DNA of 64,000 nt from positions 15,859,316-15,923,315 of the forward strand of contig OX419340.1 in NCBI GenBank assembly GCA_948470475.1. The letters run 5' to 3'. Position numbers and translations under genes: made by a program. Positions 10,901-20,596 of this stretch are shown in pieces; positions within the stretch are counted from its first letter, which is position 1; each line of letters starts with the position of its first letter. This DNA comes from Galaxea fascicularis. Lineage: Eukaryota > Cnidaria > Anthozoa > Scleractinia > Euphylliidae. Under the pieces are notes generated by a model, which was not told the DNA's origin, did not search any database, and saw only the letters and a program-made list of their open reading frames with translations.

Positions 10901-13021
10901 CCTTTCAACAGTTAATCGATAAGCTTATTTCTTATCATTATTTCATTAGGTTTCATTTTTTCAGTTTTTTTTTTTTTTTTTTTTGGGGGGGGGGTTGGTT
11001 ACTTGATTTGTTGTTCCACTCTAATCACGTCTTTCGTTTTAGTTGGAACAAAGTGCTTAACTTCCTACTTGAGATGGAAAAACCTATGTCAGCTCATAAA
11101 GCATCCGAACCGCAAACAAAGGTGAGTGCTCAAGATATGCGCACCTCAAACGGTGGCTGAAAGAAAGTTAAATGTAACAGCAGGGCTAAATGTAACAGCA
11201 AATTTCACAGCAAAAAGACAATGTACGGAAGAGACTCAAAATGTACTAATATAAGTATGTATGACATTTCCTGCATTCACCCCCAAAGGTAAGCTTTTTC
11301 TTTTTTTTAATTTTGTTCTCTGGAACGATTAACATCTCGCGAGATAATTTAGAAGTGCTTTGTTTCTCAATTTCAGCTAAAAGACAAACAGAGACAAGTC
11401 ATTAAAGACAAGTTCAAGGTAAGAGCTTAATCTACAATCGTTCGCGAACGATATTTAAGTTTTACGTTAAGGCCGAACTGGAGAGTCTTGGTAATGTAGG
11501 GCGCGATGTGTCGCTTTGTCAGAGCATGATATTAACGGGGCCTACACTTAAAAATCCGCCTTTTTACGTGAAAGACTAACAAAGATAAAAGTAATTTTGT
11601 TTTTTCTGCCTTTCAGGGCTTCAACACTGAATTTGAAGAACTGCATCAGATACAGAAAACCTATGCAGTTCCTGACACACAGCTTAGAGATCAGCTCAGA
11701 AATGAGAATATGGATCTCATTCTACCACTGTACACAGCCTTTATGGAGAAGTAAGTGGTAACGACCCGGGGCCCGTTTCTCGAACGTCCCGAAGACTTTT
11801 CGGGCCCGAAAAGCCATTTCTGAAACTATCATCCGCTTTAGTATTCTAGAAAGCTGGTATTTCACTGTGATTTCAAGATACGAAAGGGTACATTTGTTGC
11901 ACAATTTCATGCCTAGAAACGCCTTCGTTTTTAAGATACGCAGGAAACTATGGGACCCGAAATAGGCCCGAAAAGTTTGCGGGACTTTCGAGAAACGGGC
12001 CCATGGGCGGAGATGCTCGAAGCATGGTTAGCGCTAACCATTGGTGAAGTTATATTAAAACCAATAGGTTGTCATGGTATTTAACCTGGGTTAGCGCTAA
12101 CCATGTTTCGAGTAACTCAGCCCTGTTTACTTGTTTACCAGGGCACATCAATCTTCCTTTACCCTCCCTCCCTCCCTCCTTCCCTGCCTCCCTCCTTCCC
12201 TGCCTATCCCTCCCTCTCTCCTCCTGCAGCCACTTGTTTGTTGGGAGTATGGCTGTGTTAGTTTTTAACGAAGCCACAATCATGGACAAAAGTAGTTGAG
12301 ACACTACCCAAAAAGATACCTTCTTCGTTAAACACGTGAGTTTTCCAATCTCCAATTCTCACATTTCGACCTCCCCCCCCCCGCCTTTTCAATGTTGTAA
12401 TCACGTGACAGTGTCCACGGAGTGCATTTCAACATTGAAAAGGGGAAGAGGGTTTGACTATCGACAAAAAAGACTTTTTTTCAATAACGGATGGACGCTG
12501 ATAGAAAGCGTTTGTTTTGCTCAAATGTGTCAACATCTTTGTCCATGATTGCAGATTGAGCATGTTCGTTCAATATCGCGGCCGAATGCGCATAGTAAGC
12601 CAGAATCTGAAGGGCTTCAAAGAGTGTTCAAGCCACAAAAATGTACCGAACAGTTATAAAGATTTCAAACGTAAAAAACTTTGAAGTCGAAATCTCTTGT
12701 GAATGTTGGGAAACTTTTTAGTTCGAGTATGTTTTCTCTAAGCATGATTCGTTGCCAATGCCTTGAAAACAGCTTTGCACGTTCAGTATTTCCTGCATGC
12801 CTCATCCCCAGTTGTTTTGCTCTGTATCTGTGAGCAGGGTATTGTGGGACCATCAGGCCATTCGGCTCCTATTTTCTCACTTGTTCCTGGGTCTTTACAT
12901 TTTTTGTTTCTTTTGTAGATATCGGAATTTACCCTTCACTAAAAATCCTGAAAAGTACATCAAGTATACGGTGGAAGACGTAGAAACCAAGCTGAAATCG
13001 TTCTTTGATGTGTCTGCGTAA
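4948..13021 (+). CDS. EXOC7: Exocyst complex component 7 (Exo70), 3' half, 12 exons
   Basis: Exo70 is the exocyst subunit that binds PI(4,5)P2 and helps tether secretory vesicles to the plasma membrane. Exons: 4948-5067, 5811-5870, 7333-7371, 7501-7563, 8657-8726, 9118-9186, 9691-9811, 10724-10822, 11043-11121, 11377-11418, 11617-11750, 12919-13021. They total 999 bases, keep frame throughout, and give 332 residues plus stop. Residues match the vertebrate C-terminal half closely: DGTVHELT, LFLLNNYNYIVKAL, LKDKQRQVIKDKFKGFN, and the end LPFTKNPEKYIKYTVEDVE. This covers the helical rods that carry the membrane-binding patch in the family. The N-terminal half (about 350 residues) is not in the window, so the first listed exon is internal. 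All introns are GT-AG; the donor after 10822 is GTATAT, unusually weak. Several exons are very short (39, 42, 60, 63 bases). Introns carry many MITEs. The next gene is convergent on the other strand. Confidence 0.93.
5132..5286. repeat. 155-bp MITE in EXOC7 intron
   Basis: Perfect 14-base terminal inverted repeats, GAGCAGGCTCTCAT at 5132-5145 and its reverse complement at 5273-5286, enclose a GC-rich core. It stands out from the AT-rich intron around it. Confidence 0.75.
5958..6307. repeat. MITE family 1, copy A
   Basis: The ends read AGGGAGCTTAAGCAAC and, inverted, GCTTAAGGTCCCT. The interior shares long stretches with copy B at 6727-7100 (for example GGTACATTTCTTTGCCGTCC) and with copy C at 15780-16113 in the opposite orientation. 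Copies A and B are in direct orientation in the same EXOC7 intron. Confidence 0.7.
6727..7100. repeat. MITE family 1, copy B
   Basis: Starts AGAGAGCTTTAGCAATGAGG and ends near GTCGCTGCTAAAACTTGC. It aligns along its whole length with copy A (5958-6307); the two are direct repeats about 770 bp apart in one EXOC7 intron. Confidence 0.7.
7985..8575. repeat. MITE of the 4439 family, split by a second MITE
   Basis: The left end (GGGCAGTATAGTTTTTGATC) and right end (TTTCGACACTGCTCAATTAC) are degenerate inverted repeats resembling those at 4439-4712. A younger MITE lies inside at 8272-8547, so the true length of this element is about 310 bp. Confidence 0.5.
8272..8547. repeat. MITE with ~77-bp terminal inverted repeats and 7-bp target duplication
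   Basis: The first and last ~77 bases are imperfect inverted repeats: AGAGGATAAAGGTCAGAGAG inside the left end matches the complement of the right end with a few changes. CGACACT flanks both sides (8265-8271 and 8548-8554), a target-site duplication cut out of the older element around it. A 7-8 bp duplication would fit a hAT-type origin, which is inference. Confidence 0.75.
11769..12002. repeat. Palindromic MITE (GGGCCCGTTTCTCGA termini)
   Basis: GGGCCCGTTTCTCGA at 11769 and TCGAGAAACGGGCCC ending at 12002 are perfect 15-base inverted repeats, with further pairing inward (TCCCGAA / CGGGACTTTCG). The element starts 19 bases after the splice donor following EXOC7 exon 11617-11750. Confidence 0.75.
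12016..12112. repeat. 97-bp foldback MITE
   Basis: CTCGAAGCATGGTTAGCGCT at 12016 and its inverted counterpart ending at 12112 (AGCGCTAACCATGTTTCGAG) form ~24-base arms. Each arm contains the palindrome GGTTAGCGCTAACC. It lies 13 bases past the previous MITE, in the same EXOC7 intron. Confidence 0.75.
12155..12231. repeat. CCCT/CCTT polypyrimidine tract
   Basis: A run of CCCTCCCT and CTTCCCTGCCT units, pure pyrimidine apart from a few bases. It lies in the last EXOC7 intron, well upstream of the acceptor at 12918, and is probably a simple repeat. Confidence 0.7.
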
Positions 13022-13239
13022 AAAAGGGCATAACGTAAATGTAAAGCAGCGTTTGATTTGTCCGGTTATGTTCATCCGATTCCCGTCTTTATGCAACGAT
13101 TGTATCACCAGATGACCCAACTTAATGCTTGCCCATGCTTGCCCTAGACGCATAATGGATATTTGATAGTTCCTATATAGAGAACCTTACTTTCCAATTT
13201 GTTATGAAATTATTGATGCTAACGTAGAATAACTTGTAA

Positions 13240-13245
13240 AATAAA
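13240..13245 (+). terminator. Polyadenylation signal of EXOC7
   Basis: AATAAA occurs 219 bases after the EXOC7 stop codon in an AT-rich 3' UTR, the first canonical signal downstream. Cleavage would be expected around 13260. Confidence 0.7.
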
Positions 13246-13261
13246 GTGAAACAAATTGTCG

Positions 13262-14038
13262 GTTTATGCGCTTTCGTAACTGAATGCGATGTGTATGGTC
13301 TCAGTTCATGTAGAGTGGTTCATCATGGCAAACGCCAATATGGAGATCGCCAGAAGTGGTTTCAAAAAAACGTCGAAGCGTGATGACAAGAGGCTTTGAA
13401 GGAAGCACCCGTTTCTCACCTAGTTTGCTGACTTCAATCCTACCAAATGAAGCTACTTCAAGTGCTCATCCCAGCAGCGGCTTGTAAAAGTCGACCGACG
13501 TTTTCAAATTGTTCCCTTGTGTCCTTCATAACAGTGCGGACCACATTTCCCTATTTTCCTGTAGCAGTTCTTCAAAAGCCAATTTTTTTACTTCCAGTTG
13601 CTATTGTTTTTCTGTACAAGACTACTTCAAGAAACAGGTCCTTCTCACCCCCTGTTCAATGTTCAGAATCGGAGAAGAAGTCGCCACTGCTAGAAAACCG
13701 TTCAGGAGGCGCAGTTGATTCCGGAGAAGGTGGGCTTTTAAACTCAGTTGATTATTGTTCGCACGTAGAAGTTCGATTTTCCGAAGAGTTTTGTCAGATT
13801 TTATGACATTACTTCGGTTATTGGTTGCATCGTTCTCCCGAAGATTATCAAACCAATAATGCAAGGTGTTGAAAAAGGTGTTATACACTGTGCAGTTCGA
13901 TTCGTAAAGAAGCAATTTATACAAAAGGAGGCTATGTGAACGCATATTTAGTAAATGCTGTTAAAAAAGGGTTTCATGACTCCCCCTCCCCCCTAGACGC
14001 CCACAAATACAATCACCACTTCGTTGTCCTAGAACAAT
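13262..14038. other. Convergent intergenic gap, no gene seen
   Basis: Lies between the 3' ends of EXOC7 (+) and the HMG-like gene (-). Overlapping open frames of 60-119 codons on both strands have no recognisable content. Confidence 0.45.
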
Positions 14039-14044
14039 TTTAAT
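14039..14044 (-). terminator. Possible ATTAAA polyadenylation signal
   Basis: On the minus strand ATTAAA occurs about 50 bases past the stop codon at 14094. It is a common variant signal, but no cleavage evidence can be read from sequence. Confidence 0.35.
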
Positions 14045-14093
14045 GTTTCATAAACCGCAGCATATATAACACGATAGATCCAGTTCGTTTTGT

Positions 14094-17000
14094 TCAAAGA
14101 AAGATGGCTTCTTCTCCATCAAACATCCTTACGAAGTTGCTGTCACCCTCACATTTATTGCTCACTAACATTCTAAAAAGAAAATGACGAAGTCAATAAA
14201 TGAATGAAACGCTACAGCATGACTAAGACAACACAAACGCTTACCGTGATTCACAGCTCTTCTCTTCTTTGTCGTTCCTGTCTTTTCGCTGAATTTTTTC
14301 CGACCCGTCAGCTCTCCATTTGAACATTCCAGGCACCGTGCTGGGATCCTGTGAGCGAAAAACAAGAGAAGAACGTTTGCCCCTGCTTGCTGTTCCGCAG
14401 AGCTGAAGTGGCGCGCGATCACGAAGTCATTTCGCAACTGGGATTCTTTTTCCCATAACAGTGCAAATTTCACCACACATATATCCCCCAGTTTGCTGAA
14501 AACAACCAAGCCATGTTACTTGTAGCTTGCGACTAGTCCCTTAGTTTTCTTGGAGATAGTAAAACGAGAATAGCACGCAAGAAATGGCCTCAAGACGTGA
14601 CTCACGGGAGGCAATATTTTTGTGCACGTTCGTGTCTCACATTCACTTTACTATCCGCCGCCCCCTCTCCCCCAAAAAAAGAAGTAATAAGGGACCACTT
14701 GAAGTCCGTTATATTTGAGAAATTGTACCTTTTCTTCTTGAACTTTCTTCTCAAGTTTCGATAACCACTTTTCAGGATTAAAAGGGTTTGTATCTTCCTG
14801 GTACATCTCCGTCGGCTCTATTAAAAGCTCTTCCGCACTCACCACTTCAAACAAATCTATGAGCTCATTTTGTTTGCTGTTTTGGTTTCGTGCATTGTTT
14901 ACTGAACCGTTTTCGGTATTAAAACCATTGGCCAAGCCACAAGCTGAAGAGGTGGAGCTTGATTGAGATTCCTGTGATGTAATTATTTGGTTCCCCTGTG
15001 GCTTTCGTTTGCGACTGTGAGGTCTCTCGGTATACGTTCTCAAAGGTGAATAATCTGTTCTGTTTCGTTCGAGTCCACCTGGTGTGTCAGTCCTGTCTAG
15101 AAAAACATCAACAAATATCAGTCAAAAAAGCTTTGATCACAGTTCTTGTAGTTTGAAAGTTTCACATACTTTCAATTTACCAGACTCCTCATCACCTTGT
15201 TTTCATTATTCTTTTACATCGTTTAACTTTCGTATGAGTGAGTACCCCTTGGGTAGCTTATCCTGTATCCCAGAAATATTTGTACGCCACATAAGCTGAC
15301 CAAAACAGTTAATTAGGTCCACATCCAGGCTCACCACTCACCAATCACAGATTTTTCGTTTTTCATACGACATAAAAATATAATGCACCAGTCAATTCCA
15401 TTAGTGCTTATCCACCCCCCCCCCCCCCGGATATTAGCCGGGCGTTAGCTCACGTTTTAATCTCGGGGGTGGGGCATTTGAAACTTTACTTCTGCCCTTC
15501 TGCCCGGGGCCGGGCATTTGACACCCTAATGGTTTTGGTCTCGCACATGGCAGAGAACGGAAACATGGCCTATTGAGGATTTCGTTTGTGCAGTCGAATG
15601 ACTGACTTTTGCCGTGTTTAAATAAGCTGATTGATTGACCAAACCAGGATTACAGAAGTTAGTAGATGTTTTTGAAGGTATGTGTTGTCAATTCAAATAC
15701 ACTGCTTTTGTTTCTGATGCATTTGAGCAGTATGAAATTCATTTTCATTCAGTGGGCCGCGAGCATACGCCGACCGATAAGGGAGTTTTAGCAGCGACGG
15801 CAATGAAAACGTTATTTCAAAACTCAGTTTCTCGTTTCTGTATCCCTTTCGCGATTATTGAAATTTGTTTAACTTAATTAGAAAATGCAGGCGAAATGTC
15901 CAGGAACAAAATGACTATAACGCGCGGCGTTAAAGTAAAGTAAAAGAGAGAAAACTTCACCGTCATGGGTTCACGTTCTCAAAAATTTGTCGACTTCTCG
16001 TTGCTGTTTTGTAGAGGCCGGCAAAGAAATGCACAAAATACAAAACGCACGTGCAGAGCGATTGTTTTGTCGTGTTCTCGTTGCCGTTGCCGTCCTAGTT
16101 GCTAAAACTCCCTATAAGGATCCAGCGAGCACAAATTTCGCATCAAAGTGGGATACTATATGTAATCTAAATTAGACTCAATGCTAATGCCTGCCAGAGT
16201 TGTTGTTGTCCTTTTTCGGTCCTTTATACAATCCTGGCGCCCATATTTAATTTCTATGTTGCTTCCATTCCATTGATTTTGTCGCTAGTGTGCGCGCGCA
16301 ATTTTCCTTAAGTTGAGTGCGTGCTTTGCTTATTTAGGTTACGTGTGCTTAGTTCGTTATTTAACGTACTACTATTATTTAGCGTTTTTTCCTTCTAATT
16401 TAGATTATCAATAACTGTGCCCACACTGTGGGTGGCTCCTCCTAAAATGTTCTGCAACAAATTGGTATAAGACAGGAGCCCATGGTGGGCTGGGGATTAA
16501 ATGGAGCCGAAACCAATTGTGGAATTGCACACATTTTAGGTATCCTAACGATGAACAGTCATTACATCCAGATAATTTTAGAAGCAACATTTATTTACTG
16601 TCTGTCACCTTTGAATTGGTAATCACAATCGATTTCAGTTAGGCTGTGTCTAAATGGCCGGCAGCCGGTCAAAATCTTCAAGCTTAATAACAAACGTCCA
16701 TATTCCTTGACTCCTAGCCCTAATCCCTAACCTAAAACACACTAAATCTCCCCAAAGTACCAAGTCTAAGGAAAACAAAGCCCTTGAAAGGGAGCCCGAA
16801 TCGGACTGCCGGCCATTTAGTGTTTTTACAACCTTGACCGGCTGCCGGCCATTTAGACACTTTGTTTCAGTTAGGCGTTACTGAAAGTGCCTCACCCCAC
16901 AGAATTACACAAGACCACTAAACGTCCTTTGTAAAGACATTTTAAAGTTGATTTTAAAGTTAGTGGTAAGTTCTCGGAGCCAAGCAGAACTAGAAATGCA

Positions 17001-17341
17001 AAAAGCGAACTAAAAAGTCAACAACAACAAACTTGGTAATGTTGCTGATGAGTTCACTCAAAGAAAAACTTGTATCGGCTGAGTAAACATCCTTATTTTT
17101 ATCAAGATAAGATATTGTGCTTACCTTCATTAGACAACTTTTCTTTCGGACGTATCTCTTTACACACAATATCCTTTTTGTTCCTTGTCGTTTCAAATTG
17201 ACACGTCTTTCTCCATGCCTGATGCAGTTTCGCTTTGATCTGTCGTTCTTGAAGGAATGGAAATCTACTTGCAACTCTCGAATGATTATCGGCTAAAAAT
17301 ATCTTAAAAGGGGTTTTAAGTTTCCTTTTTTTTGCAGGCAT
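14094..17341 (-). CDS. HMG-box-like nuclear protein, 4 exons, 255 aa
   Basis: Exons on the minus strand: 17341-17125, 15096-14729, 14348-14245, 14172-14094. Junctions are GT-AG and the phases fit exactly (768 bases, 255 residues and a stop). The start chosen is the first true ATG; the frame runs further upstream only from a TTG. The protein begins with a basic patch (MPAKKRKLK), then PFKIFLADNHSRV and IKAKLHQAWRKT, which follow the pattern of a single HMG box (first helix, then helix 2 with a conserved W). The middle is Ser/Asn/Gln-rich and probably disordered; the C-terminus is charged, then ends MFDGEEAIFL. HMG boxes bend DNA in the nucleus; which family this belongs to I cannot say. The donor after 14729 is GTACAA, weaker than the others. 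Intron 1 (about 2 kb) carries two MITEs. Function is inferred from the N-terminal pattern only. Confidence 0.68.
15780..16113. repeat. MITE family 1, copy C
   Basis: GGGAGTTTTAGCAGCGACGG at the left end is matched by TTGCTAAAACTCCCT at the right. Interior sequence (AGAGCGATTGTTTTG, CACGTGC) matches copies A and B in reverse orientation. It lies in intron 1 of the HMG-like gene. ATAA occurs just outside both ends and may be a target duplication. Confidence 0.75.
16645..16864. repeat. MITE with CCGGC-rich termini, flanked by direct repeats
   Basis: 27-base terminal inverted repeats: GTGTCTAAATGGCCGGCAGC at 16646 and its complement ending at 16860, perfect over the full arm. TTTCAGTTAGGC flanks both sides (16633-16644 and 16865-16876), as expected of a long target duplication. 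It lies in intron 1 of the HMG-like gene. Confidence 0.8.
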
Positions 17342-18321
17342 TTGAACTATGTGAAGTTGAAGCTCAGGAATATTTGAAAGCACTTGAAACAAATAATCCC
17401 TGCAGGAGGTCGATCTGAATCTGGTGTTCTATTTACTTGGTAACCAGTCCTCTATCGTTCACGAGGGCCGCAATGCCTCGCTTTCAAACGCCCATCGCTC
17501 TCATTTGTCACTTATAAATTCATCGATTGGAAAAAACTGTTTCTGCCACATGAAAGACCATCTTACCAACTTTGGGCTTGTTTAGTTAAAAAGGAGTAGA
17601 AAAAAGGCTTATGGAAGTCGTGACAATAAGTAGGTCAGTTACTATGACAAATCCTCCAGTTGCCATACTGGTAGTCACGCGACGACGCCAAGTCCGCTTT
17701 GAGAAGAACACTGTATTTACGTAAATAGCTGAACAAAGCTTGTAAAAGCGTAATTTTTGACATCAACAGCTAGAAAATTGGGGGTCTTTCATTGAACTCT
17801 CAATGAAATAGGTTGCCGAAAAGTTACATAATACGAGCAACCATTAGAGTAAAAAACACAGGCTATGTCGTCAATCGGACAATCGGAGGTAATTTTGGTA
17901 TTACTGGAGTCCTCGCACGGCAGGAACAATTTTATACTAAGCGTGCTCTACTGTGGAGGAGACTAGTCCCAACACAGAATTCACCAAAGTGGTTCTTTGC
18001 CCTCCCAACGAGATAGTATTTTAACCATTTTGTGGCCTTGCTCACCCAGAATGCCATAAAACCCTCGGATAAAAATGAACTTATATGGCATCGTTTTCTC
18101 CGATTTCGTCAGACGAATCGGAGGGATAGACTCCTCTCGGCGACACGACATCTCTTCGTCTCCAAATTTTACTGAAGCTACAGAATCCTTTTCCGTGCAA
18201 CTAGCGTTACAGATGTTGGAGAATTCGACATGTCTATTTTTCCATGACACTCCTCACTAGCGAATACCATGCTACTCATGCACGACATAATTTTGTAGAA
18301 ACAACATCACGGTCCTTTTCT
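17342..18321. other. Upstream region of the HMG-like gene, no further gene seen
   Basis: Presumably holds the promoter and 5' UTR of the minus-strand gene starting at 17341. Overlapping open frames at 17981-18260 on both strands start from non-ATG codons or lack splice context, and I recognise nothing in them. Confidence 0.4.
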
Positions 18322-18769
18322 ACAGGGGCACAAAACGACCAATTTGTTGAAAAATGTACTTTTATACCCCAGTTAATAAAACTAAATGTTATTCAGGCAT
18401 TTTCAGGTATTTTTTAATATTGCTGGGGGAAAAAAACTGTTCCTTTTTCCCAGCAAGACACACAAGATATTTCCCAGCCAGCTAGATAAAATTGGTTGGT
18501 TTCCCAGCCAGGTGCAAATTGAGCACCCTGCACAAGACCAAAAAAGACAATTTCATGTGTCGTAAGCCAAAATGGGCGTGGCAAAAGGCCTCAAATTTCG
18601 CCAGCCAGCAACACTCACACTGCTACCACACTTCAGTAATTACCAACCGAAACCATCAGCAGAAATAAATTTCATAACCAACTCCGGGAAATAACTGATA
18701 TTTTGCCAGCCAGCACAATACCTCGGGGGAACAGATAAAGTGAGGAACAGATTCGTTTTGTGCCCCTGT
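18322..18769. mobile_element. 448-bp non-autonomous DNA transposon
   Basis: ACAGGGGCACAAAACGA at 18322 and its inverted match TTCGTTTTGTGCCCCTGT ending at 18769 are near-perfect terminal repeats. The interior contains repeated CCCAGCCAG / GCCAGCCAGC motifs at subterminal positions on both sides, possibly transposase-binding sites. No coding frame. Confidence 0.75.
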
Positions 18770-18951
18770 CTTCTACTACGTTTACGTTTTCATACTTGCG
18801 AAAATCTTCATCAATACCTTCTCCTAAGCGATATGGCTTAATTTTCTCTCCAAAAAGACTGACATAATCTTTTCCTTAACTCATTTTTGCAACAGCGATA
18901 GTAATCACTTTTAGCTGTTTGCATTTTGTCGTGTTCTACCGGCGTTCTACG

Positions 18952-18991
18952 CTTCCTGAGCTAAAACGGCCGACGTTTTTAGCTCAGGAAG
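18952..18991. repeat. Perfect 15-bp-arm hairpin
   Basis: CTTCCTGAGCTAAAA (18952-18966) and TTTTAGCTCAGGAAG (18977-18991) are perfect complements around a 10-base loop. It may be a minimal foldback element; there is no gene next to it to make it a terminator. Confidence 0.7.
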
Positions 18992-20547
18992 TTTATTTTA
19001 AACTATTACACTGTAACACATAACTGGATTACGTGATACATAATTAAAAAAAAGGTGTTTTGTTTAATTTTTGGCTATTCTTTAAGGCGAGAGAAAAAAA
19101 AATACAAAAAAGCACACAGACAACACAGACAACACAAACAAAACCCGAGTTTGGCATTTCAAATTTGCCTCCAACTTTTGTAAATTACTAACAGACTTCC
19201 AGCCGGACTTCTACTGTTCTGACTGTTCTGCAGACAACCAAATGAATAAAATAATTTATTTAATTCCATTATCCCAGTGTCTTCCCTGGCGACTACCCCG
19301 CTGACCAAATAGCCAGAGGACTCTAGGTTCGAGACTGCTCTCATGTTCTCTTGCTGTCAGCTCTTGCCAAATGGAGAAACACCTGTCTATGCAGAGCAAA
19401 CTGAACAAGTATTTTTATCTCTTTCCTTTGGTTTTCGTTTCACCTTCCTCTACTTTTATTATGTTACCTATTTTCATAAATTGCAATGTGGTTCAGACCA
19501 GGAGCCCACCACTTGTTTAAACTTATTTTTTATAATATTTGGGCTTTGTCGATTTATAATTATCTCTTTTCAGGAGCCCTCTAAATTTCTTAGTCGGAAG
19601 GAGTTCCCAAGGAGCTAAGAGCTAATGTAACTCATAATTAGAACATTCAGTATCATTGCACGAGTCACATGCAGCAGGCGGCGAGTAGAATATATTGTTT
19701 TATCAGAAAAAAAAAACGATTGATATTGCTTAATCTTCCTGATTATTCATTAATTTGGCAGCACAGATAAAACGGCGGTCCACCATTTGTTGGGCATGAC
19801 ATATAGCCTGATAAATATAATTAACAATTGTTTGCCAGAAGCGCGCATTGGATATGAGATGGTGGACAGCCGAAGAGGCGTGTAGCGCCGAGTTGGCTAA
19901 ACTCAAGCATGAGTGGAATAACTATTTTATTAAAAACGCCCACAAATCATGGAAAAATCTTCCATACTTTATCTTGTAAAAGCCCCAAAACAAAAAAGCT
20001 GACGCGTACAGTCACCATACTTGTAGAGCATGGTATAATGCTATTCCTCGCTGAGGTACATCAGTTTATTAGTTTTTAAGTCAGAATACATGAAGAGAAA
20101 GATAAAATAAAATTAAATAAAGGCCCAATTTGACGCTGTTGTTGCTTGAAGCTCGGCCCAAACAGCGAACTTATACACAAAGTACTGAATTTTCTTGTCG
20201 AATTATTCCAATGAAGTGATAACTGCGTACTTTATCTGCGTACCTAATAAATTATAAGTTGTGAAAATAAGATCAGACGTCCTTTACATTTAGAAACGGA
20301 TGAAGGGGACAGGGAATTTCATACAAAGCAGCCCTGAATCATTTCGCTTCAGCCTTGATTTATATATTTGGCTCATTCAAGTACAGCAGCCACTAGAGCT
20401 TAATCCCTACAAGGCCTGGGAAAATGGGATTTTCAAACTCACGTTTTCACAAGACGGCAAAATCCTACTTCTCATGTTGCGAAGTGACGGTAACGTCAAG
20501 GTAGACATGCGCATTAGATGAATTGGGTTTTCCCAGAGGCCTCTCCT

Positions 20548-20579
<32 letters not shown>

Positions 20580-20596
20580 TGCCGTTGCCGTTGTCG
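20548..20596. repeat. (GTCGCC)n hexanucleotide microsatellite
   Basis: About eight units of GTCGCC, decaying at the right end to GTTGCC. It is GC-rich within an AT-rich region and opens long frames on both strands that encode only Arg- or Thr/Ala-type repeats. Confidence 0.85.

Noticed and set aside
12050..12355. 101-codon minus-strand frame rich in Gly, Arg and Glu
   Set aside because: Its composition comes from the CCCT/CCTT tract; it lies in an EXOC7 intron.
17981..18260. Overlapping open frames on both strands
   Set aside because: The minus-strand one starts from GTG, and neither contains a recognisable motif or fits a splice model.
19343..19618. 91-codon frame rich in Phe and Tyr, membrane-like
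   Set aside because: The residues reflect T-rich DNA; there is no signal, no homology and no exon context.
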